A DNA stretch of 25,270 bases from Sutterella sp. GTDB taxonomy: Bacteria > Pseudomonadota > Gammaproteobacteria > Burkholderiales > Burkholderiaceae_F. The notes under the pieces are model-generated. The model was given only the letters and a program-made list of their open reading frames with translations, was not told where the DNA came from and searched no databases. The translations under genes were made by a program, and so were the position numbers. The stretch is taken from NCBI GenBank assembly GCA_020025915.1, contig JAHHRH010000021.1, positions 1 through 25,270 on the forward strand, in the 5' to 3' direction. This document shows, in pieces, positions 24,113 to 25,270 of the stretch; the stretch's first letter is position 1, and each line of letters opens with the position of its first letter.

Positions 24113-25270
24113 TTGATTATGGATATTGATAGTAGACGTCACTTTCCTACTAGAACCAATATACTGATCCAACCGAAGGCAGCGTCTTCTAGCATTGGCG
24201 GCTATGAAGATCTCAATGACCACGAGGCTCTCTGCAACGATCCCGGCTTTATAGGCGTAGTTGGTGCTCAGCGGAACGTTAGATCGTCCAAGCTCTGCTG
24301 ATTTGAGAATCAGTTTGACAGAATCAGCATTGACAATGCTGAACCAGACTCTGCTTGAAGCATTTTGCATCGCATCAAAGCAATTGAATCTTCTTCCGAA
24401 GTACCGGAAGAAGAAATATTGCTGTCTGTTTCTTGACGTTGATTCGACGTTTGTTGAGTTACATGGAAATCAGGAACAAAAGTCATATAACGGCCATTAC
24501 GGTAAGTCGCGTCTAGCGCCGGTACTCTGCTATCTGCATGGCTACCCGATCGCGGTTTTGGTGCAGGCGGAACAAACGATGTCAGAAAGGTGCTGGAGCA
24601 TAAATTCAAACGACTGATCAAACGCCTTCAGGAGGCGTTTCCAGATTATCTCATCGTTCTTCGCGGTGACGCCGGATTCAACTCGAAATTTCTTATCAAT
24701 ACTTGCGATGCCTGCGGCATCAAGTACGTTACCAGTCTGTCTCCGAACAAGAAGGCCGAAGCCATGCCGATCAAGTACGCCAAGGCAAAGACGGTGGAGC
24801 GTTTTACCGAGACCGGTCATTCTTCGCGTTTGATTGGGAAGCTTAATTATCAGGCGAAGAGCTGGACAAAAAAGCGTCGAGTAGTAGCTCGCAAGCAGTA
24901 TCAGCACGGGGAAGCCCAAGGTGATCTCTGTTTGATTCAGACGAACATCGATCACACGTCCGACCGTAGCCATCCCGGTTTCAGCGGAGAGTTGTCGGCG
25001 ATTTCCAATGAGAAGCTCTACGAAAAAAAATTACTGCGACCGAGCCAATATGGAGCGATGGATTGGTGAATTCAAGAGCAAGTACTTGGTGTACGAGCCA
25101 GTGCCTAAAATTTCACGACCAATTGCTACCGCATGATTCTGGCGACGTACTGCCAGATGATTCTTAAGATAGCTCGCAGATTTCGAACGCTTGTATTAAA
25201 GCGTTTTGGCAAATCCGCAAAAAATGGACATGAGGACAAATCCGTTCTCACCCTCTATGATGAAAAGGAG
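24113..25270 (+). pseudogene. IS1380-family transposase, multiply frameshifted, runs off the window
   Basis: A DDE transposase relic of the IS1380 family spread over alternating frames. 24113-24260 has GYEDLNDHEAL. 24261 to about 24585 has FLDVDSTFVELHG and SYNGHYGKSR, with the first Asp. 24590 to about 25028 has LRGDAGFNSKFL, with the second Asp. About 25029-25120 has YCDRANMERWIGEFK, with the Glu. 25121 to the window end has NCYRMILATYCQMILKIARR. At least four frame changes separate these blocks, and about 60-70 residues expected before GYEDLNDHE are missing. The catalytic acidic residues are all still visible, so decay is recent or patchy. Terminal inverted repeats were not identified; the right end lies outside the window. 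Confidence 0.8.

Noticed and set aside
24310..24973. Two overlapping minus-strand open frames
   Set aside because: They are antisense to the IS1380 transposase blocks that carry recognisable DDE motifs.
1..25270. CRISPR array
   Set aside because: No regularly spaced direct repeats of 23-40 bases were seen on reading the window.

Overview
The window comes from a Gram-negative bacterium, most likely a proteobacterium. The basis is a near-complete aryl polyene (APE) operon with an outer-membrane-type lipoprotein, a LolA-like carrier and an MMPL exporter. Moderate G+C and codon usage would fit a gut betaproteobacterium such as a Sutterellaceae member, but that is a guess and no taxonomic marker is present.

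Left region (1-5642): one very large minus-strand gene encodes an SF1 (UPF1/Dna2-like) helicase with a Vsr/DUF559-type PD-(D/E)XK nuclease domain and an acidic linker leading to an unassigned C-terminal domain. It ends at a convergent terminator-like hairpin at 190-235. It could be a stand-alone nuclease-helicase defence gene, but nothing in the window proves that.

Scar region (about 5650-7870): here lie a small doubtful ORF, a 5'-truncated IS200-type transposase (minus) and a decayed DUF4105 (Lnb-like) membrane protein gene (plus). The DUF4105 relic has two frameshifts and an internal deletion, and it is fused to the truncated IS end. The last 200 bases before the next operon hold repeats that look like a regulator site.

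Core region (7874-22767): seventeen plus-strand genes lie head to tail, mostly with start/stop overlaps. They read, in order: lipoprotein, O-methyltransferase, chain-length-factor-like KS, LPLAT acyltransferase, two ACPs, a six-TM membrane protein, an aryl AMP-ligase, hotdog dehydratase, GT2-acyltransferase fusion, LolA-like protein, MMPL exporter, DUF3261 lipoprotein, KS, second dehydratase, FabG-like ketoreductase and KS. This is the order of the Enterobacteriaceae/Xenorhabdus ape cluster with apeK missing. In the family scheme the ligase loads an aromatic acid on an ACP, the KS/KR/DH set builds an all-trans polyene by malonyl extension, the methyltransferase decorates the ring, and the acyltransferases, LolA-like protein and MMPL exporter move the aryl polyene lipid to the outer membrane. 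Ape letters are assigned from motifs and gene order as I remember the cluster.

Right region (22768-25270): a hairpin closes the operon and is followed directly by the 5' end of a group II intron whose remainder is lost. Next come a structured stretch, two minus-strand membrane-protein genes (one apparently broken), and a multiply frameshifted IS1380-family transposase that runs off the window. Both flanks of the ape operon therefore carry decayed mobile DNA, which fits an accessory island.
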